This document shows, in pieces, positions 8,537 to 17,169 of a DNA stretch of 41,628 nucleotides. The stretch comes from Chitinophagaceae bacterium (lineage in GTDB: Bacteria; Bacteroidota; Bacteroidia; Chitinophagales; Chitinophagaceae): contig JAEUVS010000121.1 of the NCBI GenBank assembly GCA_016786745.1, forward strand, positions 1 through 41,628, given 5' to 3'. The translations under genes and the position numbers were made by a program. Under the pieces are notes generated by a model. It saw only the letters and a list, made by a program, of their open reading frames with translations. It was not told where the DNA came from and ran no database searches. Within the stretch, counting starts at the first letter, position 1. Each line of letters opens with the position of its first letter.

Positions 8537-9397
8537 TCATCCATTAATAACCTCTCCACCGTTCGGATGTAAGAATTGCCCCGTCATATACGACGAATCA
8601 TCGCAGGCAAGAAAAAGATAACTCGGCGCCACTTCCGCCGGTTCCCCGGCTCTTTTTAACGGCACATCACTCCCATGTTTCGCGACTCTTTTCTTATCGA
8701 AGCTCGCAGGAATCAACGGCGTCCAGATCGGTCCCGGCGCTACGCCATTTACTCTAATACCCCGCGAAGCCAGGTTGGTAGACAAACTTCTCGTAAAAGC
8801 GACGATCGCGCCTTTCGTCGAAGCGTAGTCTATCAGCGATGGACTACCCCTGTACGCAGTTACGGATGATGAATTGATTATCGAGCCTCCTTCCTTCATA
8901 TATGGCAATGCCGCCTTCGTGATCCAGAAGAAGGAAAAAATGTTTGTCGAAAATGTTCTGAGCAACTGTTTGGTGGAGATGTCTTCGAGCTTCTCAGCTT
9001 CCCAGTGAAGGGCCGCATTGTTCACCAGCACATCAATCCTGCCAAACTGTTTTACCGTTTTCTGAACAACCTTATTGCAGTTATTCTCTTTAGAAATATC
9101 CGCCGGAATCAACAAACATGAGCGCCCAAACTTTTCGACATTAGCTTTTGTTTCTTTGGCATCGCTGTGTTCACTCAGGTATCCTATCGCCACATCCGCG
9201 CCTTCCTTCGCAAATAAAACGGCTACCGCACGGCCGATACCACTGTCGCCGCCCGTTACAAGCGCAACTTTCCCTTCAAGCTTACCACTGCCAGGATGCT
9301 CCGGTTCGTAAACAGGTTGCGGCTTCATTTTCGATTCAATTCCAGGTCTTTTTTGCTCCTGCGGCTGCCTTATCTGCTTTTTCGCGCCTTTCGCCAT
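8537..9397 (-). CDS. SDR family NAD(P)-dependent oxidoreductase
   Basis: Classical short-chain dehydrogenase/reductase of 286 residues with a basic N-terminal extension (MAKGAKKQIRQPQEQKRPG), as in the general-stress SDR group (YhdF/YhxC/GS39-like). Seen: the Rossmann motif TGGDSGIG (48-55), NNAA (126-129), the catalytic Ser region NSSSV (175-179), and the YASTK catalytic Tyr191/Lys195. The PGPIWTP loop follows. It uses NAD(P)H to reduce or oxidise an unknown small carbonyl or alcohol; substrate cannot be told. Divergent from the epimerase gene (76-base gap). Confidence 0.92.
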   Translation of the reverse strand: MAKGAKKQIRQPQEQKRPGIESKMKPQPVYEPEHPGSGKLEGKVALVTGGDSGIGRAVAVLFAKEGADVAIGYLSEHSDAKETKANVEKFGRSCLLIPADISKENNCNKVVQKTVKQFGRIDVLVNNAALHWEAEKLEDISTKQLLRTFSTNIFSFFWITKAALPYMKEGGSIINSSSVTAYRGSPSLIDYASTKGAIVAFTRSLSTNLASRGIRVNGVAPGPIWTPLIPASFDKKRVAKHGSDVPLKRAGEPAEVAPSYLFLACDDSSYMTGQFLHPNGGEVING

Positions 9398-9473
9398 GAT
9401 ATGAATTTTAGGCTTTTAAGTGCAAATCATATTCCATCGGTTGTACCTTTCCTTATCATCTTAATAGCCCGGT

Positions 9474-10343
9474 ATGATCACGCTTGAAAACGAGAATATA
9501 AAAATTGCAGTAAAAACAAAAGGCGCTGAGCTTGATAGTCTTTTTTCGAAAGGTACAAACCTCGAATACCTCTGGAGCGGCGACGCTAAATTCTGGAACA
9601 AGAAATCACCTATCCTTTTTCCAATCGTCGGACAACTAAAACAAAACACCTACTTCTACAAGAACAAAGCATACATACTTACGCGGCACGGGTTTGCGCG
9701 CGACATGGAATTCACTATCACCGCACAATCCGACCAGTCGGCGACCTTTACTTTAACGGACGACGAAAATACTCTCCGCAATTTCCCTTTTCCATTTATA
9801 CTGGATGTCACCTACTCACTTGATGCAGATACAGTGCATGTGAAGTACAGGGTTGCAAACAAAGGAGAAAATAATATGTTTTTTTCAATCGGCGCGCATC
9901 CCGCTTTTCGGGTACCGCTCGATAAAAAGCGCCAGTACGACGATTATTACTTCGAGTTTGAACAGATAGAAGATGGTTACCGGTGGCAGGTATCAAGCGA
10001 GGGCCTCATCGAACCCAACACTATTCCTTTTCTGATCAACACCAACAAACTTCCAATCACCAGGGAGTTGTTCAGGAACGACGCGGTTGTTTTTAAATAC
10101 CTCAATTCGGGAAAGGTCACGTTGAAAAGTAATAAGTCGAAATATGGAGTTGAGGTAAGTTACCCGGGGTTTCCTTTTATCGGGTTGTGGGCCGCGCCGG
10201 GTGCTGATTTTGTTTGTATCGAACCCTGGTGTGGAATTGCTGACAGCACCACAAGCAAACAGGAACTTATCAACAAAGAAGGAATTAATTTGCTCACCCC
10301 GTCACAGGCATTTGAAAGAACCTGGAGCGTTAGATTATTTTAA
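9474..10343 (+). CDS. Aldose 1-epimerase family protein (LacX-like)
   Basis: Predicted cytoplasmic galactose-mutarotase-fold protein of 289 residues, without signal peptide. It begins MITLENENIKIAVKTKGAELDSL, as in the LacX-like branch. Visible signatures are LEYLWSGDAKFWNKKSPILFPIVG, the HGFARDMEF motif carrying the conserved His, IGAHPAFRVP with the second conserved His, and GFPFIGLWAAPGADFVCIEPWCGIADS, whose Glu fits the catalytic base. Expected reaction is anomer interconversion of an aldose; the exact sugar is unknown. A near-consensus -7 box TACCTTTC lies at 9444-9451. Confidence 0.88.
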   Translation: MITLENENIKIAVKTKGAELDSLFSKGTNLEYLWSGDAKFWNKKSPILFPIVGQLKQNTYFYKNKAYILTRHGFARDMEFTITAQSDQSATFTLTDDENTLRNFPFPFILDVTYSLDADTVHVKYRVANKGENNMFFSIGAHPAFRVPLDKKRQYDDYYFEFEQIEDGYRWQVSSEGLIEPNTIPFLINTNKLPITRELFRNDAVVFKYLNSGKVTLKSNKSKYGVEVSYPGFPFIGLWAAPGADFVCIEPWCGIADSTTSKQELINKEGINLLTPSQAFERTWSVRLF

Positions 10344-10523
10344 ATATTATTTATTTTTTCCCTTTTGAGGAATAACTTCTACTAAGGCCAACCGATCGAA
10401 AATAATAGGGAATATGTACTGAAGGCTCCCCGTAATCGGCTCGAATGTTGGAGGATAAAATATTCACCAGTTTGAAAATCGTTGGCAATGAAGTACAAAG
10501 CTGTTTTCGGCCGGAAGTCGTGA

Positions 10524-10748
10524 AGGGCTATTTTAAATGATATCGAGGCAGGAAACCGTGCAGGCTGCAAATCGATCCTGATCAACAATGGAAATGAAAC
10601 GGCATGGATGCCCGGGGCTCACAGGCTACCCGAATATTTTGCGAAAGATTTAGGAGAAGCTTCCCGGTACATTGTGGCAGCGGATAAAATAAAACGCGAT
10701 GAAAAGAAGGCGGAGCGGAAAGAACAATATTCTGTGCACCAGGCCTGA
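10524..10748 (+). pseudogene. C-terminal remnant of a HAD-IIIA phosphatase (GmhB/HisB-N-like)
   Basis: An open frame without a proper start, bounded on the left by an in-frame TGA (10521-10523), translates to ILNDIEAGNRAGCKSILINN followed by GNETAWMPG and PEYFAKDLGEASRYIV, ending at TGA 10746-10748. The DIEAGxRAGCxxILxxNGNET pattern is the characteristic C-terminal motif of HAD-IIIA hydrolases such as heptose-1,7-bisphosphate phosphatase. The upstream part of the 10344-10523 gap shows no DxDGT motif or open frame that I can connect, so the gene appears decayed or deleted. It is convergent with the receiver-domain gene, 2 bases from its end. Confidence 0.6.
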
Positions 10749-10750
10749 GC

Positions 10751-11149
10751 CTAAAGCTCCGCGACGTTGAACCAGTACTCAAAAAATGCCTTTACTTTTT
10801 TTCTTGTCAGCTCAACCGACGAGGGTTTTTTGATAACCGTATTTGCTCCGGCCGAATAATATTGTTTAATATACCGAGCGGGCAGTTCTTCAATTAAGAT
10901 CACGATAGGCACGTGTGAAAACTGCGGGTAGCTCCTGAAATGCTTCACTACCTCGAGGCCGTTTTCCGGCGATGTGTTGTAGGCAAGCAGTATAATGCCA
11001 GGCACATCATGCTTTATCAGTTCAGGCAGCGCGTGCGAGTAATATTCATACCGCACCGGGATATCGTATCCAAGTTCGGCCAGTGTGGTTTGGGTGATGT
11101 ACCTGTCGTCGGCATCGTTCTCCAGCATCAGCACGTATTTCCTGCTCAT
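10751..11149 (-). CDS. Stand-alone receiver-domain protein lacking the phospho-acceptor Asp
   Basis: A 132-residue single response-regulator receiver fold with no output domain: YVLMLENDADDRYITQTTL (beta1/acidic pocket), VPGIILLAYNTSPENGLEVVKHF (beta3 region), HVPIVILIEEL (beta4), GANTVIKKPSSVEL (beta5 with conserved Lys107 or Lys108). The residue expected to be the phosphorylated Asp in ILLDxxxP is Ala56 (codon GCC instead of GAC), and the conserved Thr/Ser of beta4 is Ile86. Acidic residues Glu10/Asp12 remain. It therefore probably cannot be activated by normal phosphotransfer and would act as a pseudo-receiver, for example a binding partner of a kinase (inference). Monocistronic, divergent from the DUF4856 gene. 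Confidence 0.85.
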   Translation of the reverse strand: MSRKYVLMLENDADDRYITQTTLAELGYDIPVRYEYYSHALPELIKHDVPGIILLAYNTSPENGLEVVKHFRSYPQFSHVPIVILIEELPARYIKQYYSAGANTVIKKPSSVELTRKKVKAFFEYWFNVAEL

Positions 11150-11326
11150 AGGTCGTTAATTGGGATAAACAGGCTTCAATTGCAGAAAACTATACATTTT
11201 CAGCCGTTTACATCACAAAAATAACGTTGGCCACGCATCTTTTTACCAAATTCGACAATGCGAATTCCCTATCTCGCAAACTCATGCCAATTCTCCAACC
11301 GTACTTTAACGTTCAAACGATAATAA

Positions 11327-12439
11327 ATGAAACTAACTTTTAAAGGAACTTTCCTTTTCGTGGCTTTATTTTCTCTTATTTCATGTGATAAAGACGATGA
11401 TGGGCCCAACATTCCGCAATACACTATACCCGACTCTTATTCATTTGACAATGTAAACTTTGAGGACGCAACAGCCCGCGTTAAAATGCTCGATAATATC
11501 AATAAATACCTCAGTACCGCACAGGCGAACATGGACAAGGTTACACTCGACCAGACCAAGCTCGACAACATGTGGGTTAACTCAGGAAACGCATTCGACA
11601 CCGCGTGGTTGAACACAACCGGCGTAAGCCTTGCCGAAATAACCGCCGATGCTGCCACTTTCAAAGGCTACATCGACGCACTTGCCGCTCTTAGCGCACA
11701 GGATCTTACACCCGCAGCCGACGGCACCGCAGGATACATCGCACGAAACGCAGGAAAAATTCTTGTAAGCGGCGAAGGACTCGAATATGTACAGGCAGTA
11801 CAAAAAGGTACAATGGGTGCCGCGCTGTTTAAAGAAGGCATTGCATTACTCGATGAAGTTTTAGCATCCGACAACAATACTGTTGTTCCCGGCGAGGGAA
11901 CTGAAATGGCTCACAACTTCGACCTGGCTTACGGATACTTTTCTATTCCCACCAATTACGATACAACAACTGAATTCGCCACCAACAACCGTTCAAAACT
12001 GTTGTTCTGGGGTAACTACATCCGTGAAAGAGGTGGCTACATAAACGCAGCCGATGTAATATGGAAAGCTTTCCGCACAGGCCGTGCAGCGATTGAAGCA
12101 AAAGACATGAGCACAGTGAACAGCCAGGTAGGCATCATAAAAGAATACTGGGAAAAAGTAGCAGCGGCCGCAGCATGGGCGTATGTTACCATTCCGCAAA
12201 GCCAGTCGGGCAACCTCTCCTCACAGCTTCACGCGCTTTCTGAAGGATTCGGATTTATCTCGGCGCTCAAATACAGGCCTTCAACCAGCCCGTTGACAGC
12301 ATCCCAATATAACCAGCTGATAGAGATACTGGGGCCCGGCACCAACTTTTACGATTTGTTGTCTGATCCCTCCTTTACACAACTTAACGCCGCAAAAGCT
12401 ATTTTGAACACAGCATACGGACAATTGCAGGAAAACTAA
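11327..12439 (+). CDS. DUF4856-type lipoprotein of a putative metal-uptake operon
   Basis: A 370-residue predicted lipoprotein: signal peptide with lipobox FSLISC and the mature start CDKDDDGP, whose acidic stretch fits the Bacteroidota surface-lipoprotein export signal. Segments PDSYSFDNVNFEDATARVKMLDNI, SGEGLEYVQAVQKGTMGAALFKEG and EMAHNFDLAYGYFSIPTNYD match my memory of the DUF4856 family. Biochemical role is unknown. It is the first gene of the cluster with imelysin-like, HTTM and FecA-like genes (15-base gap to the next). By position it is likely a surface component of metal or iron-chelate capture (inference). Confidence 0.8.
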   Translation: MKLTFKGTFLFVALFSLISCDKDDDGPNIPQYTIPDSYSFDNVNFEDATARVKMLDNINKYLSTAQANMDKVTLDQTKLDNMWVNSGNAFDTAWLNTTGVSLAEITADAATFKGYIDALAALSAQDLTPAADGTAGYIARNAGKILVSGEGLEYVQAVQKGTMGAALFKEGIALLDEVLASDNNTVVPGEGTEMAHNFDLAYGYFSIPTNYDTTTEFATNNRSKLLFWGNYIRERGGYINAADVIWKAFRTGRAAIEAKDMSTVNSQVGIIKEYWEKVAAAAAWAYVTIPQSQSGNLSSQLHALSEGFGFISALKYRPSTSPLTASQYNQLIEILGPGTNFYDLLSDPSFTQLNAAKAILNTAYGQLQEN

Positions 12440-12454
12440 AGTATAATAACGGGG

Positions 12455-13588
12455 ATGAACAAACGAATTAAAGGAATAAGTGCGTTGTTGTCAGGATTGT
12501 TCATCCTGTTTCTTTCGTGCAGCAAAGATTCGGGCAGCGGCCCAAAACCGCCCGAACCCGGCGAGTTCGACAAAACGGCGATGCTTACGCACTACGCCGA
12601 CAATATCATTATTCCTGCATACCAACAGATGCAGGAAGATTTGGGTGGTCTGCAGCAGGCAGTAAATGCGTTTGCAGACGCTCCCTCGGAGGCGACGCAG
12701 GATGCGGCAAAAGTCGCATACACAAAAGCGCATCTTCAGTATGAGAAAATTGAGGTGTATAACTTCGGACCCGCGGGTGCGGCCTTCCTCGACCTCTACA
12801 CGAACTTTTCCGGCGGCCTCGACTATAGTTTCACACAGGATGGCGAGTTAACAGGCTTCTCGGTTGATTCGGTTACCATAGAAAATAATATTGCCTCCGG
12901 CGCATACGACCTCACTGAATATTCGAGGAGCAGTTTTTATGCGCAGGGATTTCCTGCCCTCAGTTACTTAATGATTTCACCCGGCGCGATAGAAAAATTC
13001 AGCGTTAACACGGCCAACAGGGTACAATATGTAAAAGACGTAGCAGGAAGATTAAAATTTCTTGTAGATAAAGTGGTTAACGACTGGGGAAGTTATCGCG
13101 CGACGTTTATAGGCAACACCAAAACTGATGTAGGGAGCCCGATCGGCAACCTGGTAAACCAGTTCGCATACCAGATGGATATGTTGAAGGGACCGAGAAT
13201 AGGATGGCCGTTTGGTAAACAATCGAATGGTATCGTGTTCGAAACAAAATCAGAAGGATATTACGCGGGCATAGGCTCCCAGCTTGCACAGGCAAATATT
13301 AACAGTTTAAAAAATGCCTACACGGGCAGCGGAAACAAAAAGAGCGTAGCCGGCTATCTCATATCGCTCGGCAAAGAATCGCTTAATAACGACGTGCTCG
13401 CACAATTCGATGTAGTAGCTGCAAAGCTTGATGCCATTCCTGATCCGCTTGCTGAATCTTTTCTTACAGAAGGAAATAAAATAGAAGACGCTTACAAGGA
13501 AATTCAAAAACTGCTTACACTGCTGAAAACGGATGTACCTTCAGCAACCGGTGTCCAGATAACTTTTATGGACAACGATGGTGATTAA
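12455..13588 (+). CDS. Imelysin family (M75-like) lipoprotein
   Basis: A 377-residue lipoprotein (lipobox LFLSC, mature CSKDSGSGPKPP) with an all-helical imelysin-like body: MLTHYADNIIIPAYQQMQEDL at the N-terminus, KVAYTKAHLQYEKIEVYNFGPAG, and RVQYVKDVAGRLKFLVDKVVNDW. Imelysins (ICMP, EfeO-M75, IrpA) are periplasmic or surface proteins tied to iron uptake. The GxHxxE metal-binding motif of the founding members appears replaced by GFPALS near YAQGFPALSYLMI, so peptidase activity is doubtful and direct metal binding at that site is uncertain. Co-transcribed with its neighbours on both sides. Confidence 0.85.
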   Translation: MNKRIKGISALLSGLFILFLSCSKDSGSGPKPPEPGEFDKTAMLTHYADNIIIPAYQQMQEDLGGLQQAVNAFADAPSEATQDAAKVAYTKAHLQYEKIEVYNFGPAGAAFLDLYTNFSGGLDYSFTQDGELTGFSVDSVTIENNIASGAYDLTEYSRSSFYAQGFPALSYLMISPGAIEKFSVNTANRVQYVKDVAGRLKFLVDKVVNDWGSYRATFIGNTKTDVGSPIGNLVNQFAYQMDMLKGPRIGWPFGKQSNGIVFETKSEGYYAGIGSQLAQANINSLKNAYTGSGNKKSVAGYLISLGKESLNNDVLAQFDVVAAKLDAIPDPLAESFLTEGNKIEDAYKEIQKLLTLLKTDVPSATGVQITFMDNDGD

Positions 13589-13602
13589 CAACAAATCCCT
13601 GG

Positions 13603-14910
13603 TTGATAAGCATTTTAAATAGGATCAATTTATTTAAACCGGTACCGATTTCTCCGCTGGTAACTTTTCGGATCGCTTTCGGACTGCTGATGTTCGCAAG
13701 CTTGATAAGGTTCTGGTGGAGGGGATGGATAGGAGAACTGTACCTCAAACCGTCTTTTCATTTCACTTATTTAGGGTTTGAATGGGTTAAGCCGCTTGAA
13801 GGCAATGGCATGTACATTCTATATGCTGCAATCATCGTGGCGGCGTTGTTCATAATGCTCGGATTATTTTACCGTGTTGCCACGGTCACTTTTTTTCTCG
13901 GCTTTACCTATGCCGAGCTGATTGATGCCACCACATATCTTAATCACTATTATTTCATCAGTCTTGTTTCGTTCCTGTTAATTTGGGTGCCGGCAAACCG
14001 CAAGCGCAGCCTCGATGTAATGCTGAAAATTGCTAAGCCTGCGGAATTTGTGCCTTCATGGACAATCGGTATTATCCGCTTTCAAATGGCTGTGGTGTAC
14101 ATTTTCGCAGGACTTGCAAAGCTGAATTACGATTGGTTGATTGAGGCACAGCCGATGAGGATATGGCTGCCGGCGAAATCTCACCTTCCGGTGATCGGCG
14201 GACTTCTCTATAAAACATGGATCGCATATTTCTTTTCCTGGTTCGGAGCGATCTACGATTTGTTTATTGTCTTTTTTCTTCTCAATAAAAAAACGCGCGT
14301 CGTTGCCTATGTGTTCGTGATTATATTTCACGGAGCGACCGCGATACTGTTCCCCGCCATCGGAATGTTTCCATATGTGATGATCGCATGTACGCTTATT
14401 TTCTTTCCCGGCCGTAAGCAATTCGGTTTACCTTCTGCGCCTGTAGAAAATTTTGTTGTACGCAAACGCATCTTCACAGCTCTTGCCGTATATGTGACCA
14501 TACAGCTATTGGTACCGATCAGGTTTTTGGCTTATCCGGGTCATTTGTTCTGGCATGAACAGGGCTACAGGTTTTCGTGGCGCGTAATGTTGATGGAAAA
14601 GGCAGGGGCAGCGTATTTTACTGTTAAAGAGAAGGAAACGGGCCGCAGGTTCGAAGTGAATAATTCGGAATTCCTGACGCCTTTACAGGAAAAAATGATG
14701 AGTACACAACCCGACATGATTGTGAAATATGCGCGCTATCTTGCGGAAATATTTGCAAAAAGGGGAGTAATCAATCCTGAAGTGACCGGTGAAATTTATG
14801 TTACCCTAAACGGCGAACGTTCAAGGTTGTTTATCGATTCCACTGTAAACCTTGCTTCCCAAAAAGTTGGATGGCAAAACTATCAATGGGTGCTGCCCTA
14901 TAAAAAATAA
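13603..14910 (+). CDS. HTTM (VKGC-like) multi-pass membrane protein
   Basis: Membrane protein of about 435 residues with several hydrophobic helices in the N-terminal ~290 residues and a soluble C-terminal part. It opens ISPLVTFRIAFGLLMFASLIRFWWRGWI and contains YLNHYYFISLVSFLLIW and RFQMAVVYIFAGLAKLNYDWL, features of the HTTM domain shared with vitamin K-dependent gamma-carboxylase. The C-terminal HLFWHEQGYRFSWRVMLMEKAG also fits that group. Start is uncertain: a stop (TGA 13582-13584) precedes in frame, no ATG exists before the conserved region, and TTG at 13603 is the best candidate. It sits 14 bases after the imelysin stop and 10 before the receptor ATG. Substrate and reaction are unknown. 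Confidence 0.85.
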   Translation: MISILNRINLFKPVPISPLVTFRIAFGLLMFASLIRFWWRGWIGELYLKPSFHFTYLGFEWVKPLEGNGMYILYAAIIVAALFIMLGLFYRVATVTFFLGFTYAELIDATTYLNHYYFISLVSFLLIWVPANRKRSLDVMLKIAKPAEFVPSWTIGIIRFQMAVVYIFAGLAKLNYDWLIEAQPMRIWLPAKSHLPVIGGLLYKTWIAYFFSWFGAIYDLFIVFFLLNKKTRVVAYVFVIIFHGATAILFPAIGMFPYVMIACTLIFFPGRKQFGLPSAPVENFVVRKRIFTALAVYVTIQLLVPIRFLAYPGHLFWHEQGYRFSWRVMLMEKAGAAYFTVKEKETGRRFEVNNSEFLTPLQEKMMSTQPDMIVKYARYLAEIFAKRGVINPEVTGEIYVTLNGERSRLFIDSTVNLASQKVGWQNYQWVLPYKK

Positions 14911-14920
14911 TTTGACTGAA

Positions 14921-17095
14921 ATGAAGGTTCGCGTTTGTGTTTTATTGAGTGTTTTGACAGCTGTGGCCGCACACGCGCAGGACTATGATACATTAAAAGA
15001 GGTGCAGGTCGTTTCTCCGAAAACACTCACCGTATCAGGAAAATTAAGAGATATCGAGGGCACATCGGTTTATGCGGGCAAGAAGACCGAACTCATCCAG
15101 ATGGCCAATGTAAACGCCAACCTTGCCACGAACAACACACGACAAATTTATGCGCGTATACCGGGACTTAACATATGGGAATACGATCGTGGCGGATTGC
15201 AGTTAGGTATCGGGGGTAGGGGTTTGAGCCCTAACCGGTCGTCGAATTTCAACATCAGGCAGAATGGATACGATATCAGCGCCGATGCTTTGGGATATCC
15301 TGAAAGTTATTATACTCCCTCGTCAGAAGGATTGGAAAGAATAGAAATTGTACGCGGCGCCGCGGGATTGCAGTACGGTCCGCAGTTTGGTGGCCTGGTA
15401 AATTTTGTAATGAAGGAAGGACCGGAGGATACAAAGTTTGAACTGACAACTCGGCAAACAGGCGGCAGCTTTGGATTGTTCAATTCTTTCAACAGCATTG
15501 GTGGCACCGTTGCGAACAATAGACTCAACTACTACACTTTTTACCAGTACAAACGCGGCGACAACTGGCGGCCGAACAGTCACTTCGACCAGCACAACGC
15601 ATATGCGCACATCTCATACGATGTATCATCGAAGTTGAAATTAACCGGTGAATATACATTGATGAGTTACCTCGCACAACAGCCCGGAGGTTTGACTGAT
15701 GAACAGTTTAATGAAGATGCGTCTGTATCTGTAAGAGCACGAAACTGGTTTTCGGTCGACTGGAACCTCATAGCGCTGAAGGCAGACTACCTTTTCTCAG
15801 AAAATTCGCGGCTCAACTGGCGCACGTATACCCTGCAGGGTGGAAGAAAAGCGCTCGGCATACTATCATATATCAACAGGCCCGACAACGGTGGCCTCCG
15901 TGACCTGCAAACCGACCGGTATAACAATTTCGGATCGGAGCTGAGATTTATTCAGCGCTATGCGCTATCAGGGAATACCAAAAGCACCTTTCTTGGAGGT
16001 GTTCGCGCCTACCGGGGATTAACCACACGAAAACAGGGCGACGCAGATGATGGAAACGATGCAAACTTTACTTTCATAGGTACCGAGCCCGATAAATCGT
16101 GGTTCAGATTCCCGGGGACAAATGTGGCGCTGTTCGCGGAAAATATATTCCAGGTAAACCGCCACTGGAGCATTACACCAGGCATCCGTTACGAACATAT
16201 CAATACTAAGTCGGAGGGATATTATTATAAGCTGAACATCTTTATTCCCAGCGAGAAGATCGCTGAACAGAAATCCAATCCACGCTCCTTCACGCTCCTC
16301 GGAATTGGTACAGCCTGGAAATTCGATAACGGAACCGAGTTGTACGCGAACATCTCCCAAAACTACCGGTCCATCAACTTCAACGATCTTAGAATTCTGA
16401 ACGCCAACGCCCGTGTTGACCCGGATCTTCACGATGAAACCGGGTATAACGTTGACGCCGGCTTCAGGGGTAACTTCAAAGACTGGTTATACCTTGATGT
16501 GAGCGTTTTTTACCTGAAATACAACGACCGTATCGGCTCGATATTCACCCGCGATACCAGCTTTATGACGTACAGGTTGCGGACCAATGTTTCAGACAGC
16601 AGGAACTATGGAATGGAAATGTTGCTGGAAGGTGATTTACTGCGGGCGTTAACCGCGGGCCAGTCAAAATATAAAATAAATTTATATACGAGTCTTTCCC
16701 TCATTGATGCCAAATATTTAGGGTCAAAGAACACCGCAATTGACGGAAACCTGGTAGAAAACGTTCCGCCGGTGATGTTCAGAACCGGAATTTCGTTTGG
16801 AAACAAGCAATTCAATTTTACGTGGCAATATGCTTTTCAATCAAAACAATACTCCGATGCTACGAATGCTGAAACGACTCCAACAGCAGTTGACGGAGCC
16901 ATTCCTGCATTTAGCGTAATGGATCTAAGTTTGAGCTATGCCTGGAAGAAATTTACTTTTTACACAGGAGTAAACAACCTTACAAATACGAAGTACTTTA
17001 CGCGTCGCGCGGATGGCTATCCCGGGCCTGGAATATTACCTGCGGATATACGTAACTGGTATGCCACGATCCAGTTTAATTGGAAAAAAAGTTAA
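14921..17095 (+). CDS. TonB-dependent receptor, FecA-like
   Basis: Outer-membrane ligand-gated transporter of 725 residues. Signal peptide MKVRVCVLLSVLTAVAAHAQ. The plug domain includes ARIPGLNIWEYDRGGLQLGIGGRG, then ERIEIVRGAAGLQYGPQFGGLVNF, and the 22-strand barrel ends in NTKYFTRRADGYPGPGILPADIRNWYATIQFNWKKS with an aromatic-rich terminal strand. Plug sequence resembles Fe(III)-dicitrate-type receptors. No FecR-binding extension is obvious. The ATG at 14921 is chosen over an in-frame one at 14852 because it directly begins the signal peptide and follows the HTTM stop by 10 bases. Last gene of the DUF4856-imelysin-HTTM operon; the likely substrate is an iron or other metal chelate (inference). 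Confidence 0.92.
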   Translation: MKVRVCVLLSVLTAVAAHAQDYDTLKEVQVVSPKTLTVSGKLRDIEGTSVYAGKKTELIQMANVNANLATNNTRQIYARIPGLNIWEYDRGGLQLGIGGRGLSPNRSSNFNIRQNGYDISADALGYPESYYTPSSEGLERIEIVRGAAGLQYGPQFGGLVNFVMKEGPEDTKFELTTRQTGGSFGLFNSFNSIGGTVANNRLNYYTFYQYKRGDNWRPNSHFDQHNAYAHISYDVSSKLKLTGEYTLMSYLAQQPGGLTDEQFNEDASVSVRARNWFSVDWNLIALKADYLFSENSRLNWRTYTLQGGRKALGILSYINRPDNGGLRDLQTDRYNNFGSELRFIQRYALSGNTKSTFLGGVRAYRGLTTRKQGDADDGNDANFTFIGTEPDKSWFRFPGTNVALFAENIFQVNRHWSITPGIRYEHINTKSEGYYYKLNIFIPSEKIAEQKSNPRSFTLLGIGTAWKFDNGTELYANISQNYRSINFNDLRILNANARVDPDLHDETGYNVDAGFRGNFKDWLYLDVSVFYLKYNDRIGSIFTRDTSFMTYRLRTNVSDSRNYGMEMLLEGDLLRALTAGQSKYKINLYTSLSLIDAKYLGSKNTAIDGNLVENVPPVMFRTGISFGNKQFNFTWQYAFQSKQYSDATNAETTPTAVDGAIPAFSVMDLSLSYAWKKFTFYTGVNNLTNTKYFTRRADGYPGPGILPADIRNWYATIQFNWKKS

Positions 17096-17113
17096 TTTTT
17101 TTCTTTTTTGCTT

Positions 17114-17169
17114 TCTGAAACGGCAAAAAATAGAAATCTGAAAATCAGATAGAGTAACTTCGTTTCAGA
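17114..17169 (+). promoter_or_regulatory. Nested inverted repeats overlapping promoter and start codon
   Basis: Outer arms TCTGAAACG (17114-17122) and CGTTTCAGA (17161-17169) pair over 9 bases; the right arm includes the A of the ATG at 17169. Inside lies a second hairpin ATCTGA (17136-17141)/TCAGAT (17145-17150). A near-consensus -7 box TAACTTCG (17155-17162) lies between the arms, which would place transcription start at or next to the ATG. It may be an operator, or a leader structure if transcription starts upstream. Confidence 0.45.

Noticed and set aside
10382..10782. Two short minus-strand frames between the epimerase and receiver genes
   Set aside because: They are antisense to the HAD remnant or its decayed upstream part and show no features.
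12491..12744. Overlapping frames on both strands in the imelysin gene start
   Set aside because: They arise from GC-rich codons in the lipoprotein linker; the imelysin frame has signal peptide and family features, these do not.
14852..14920. Upstream in-frame ATG for the FecA-like receptor
   Set aside because: It lies inside the HTTM gene and would put 23 polar residues before a normal signal peptide.
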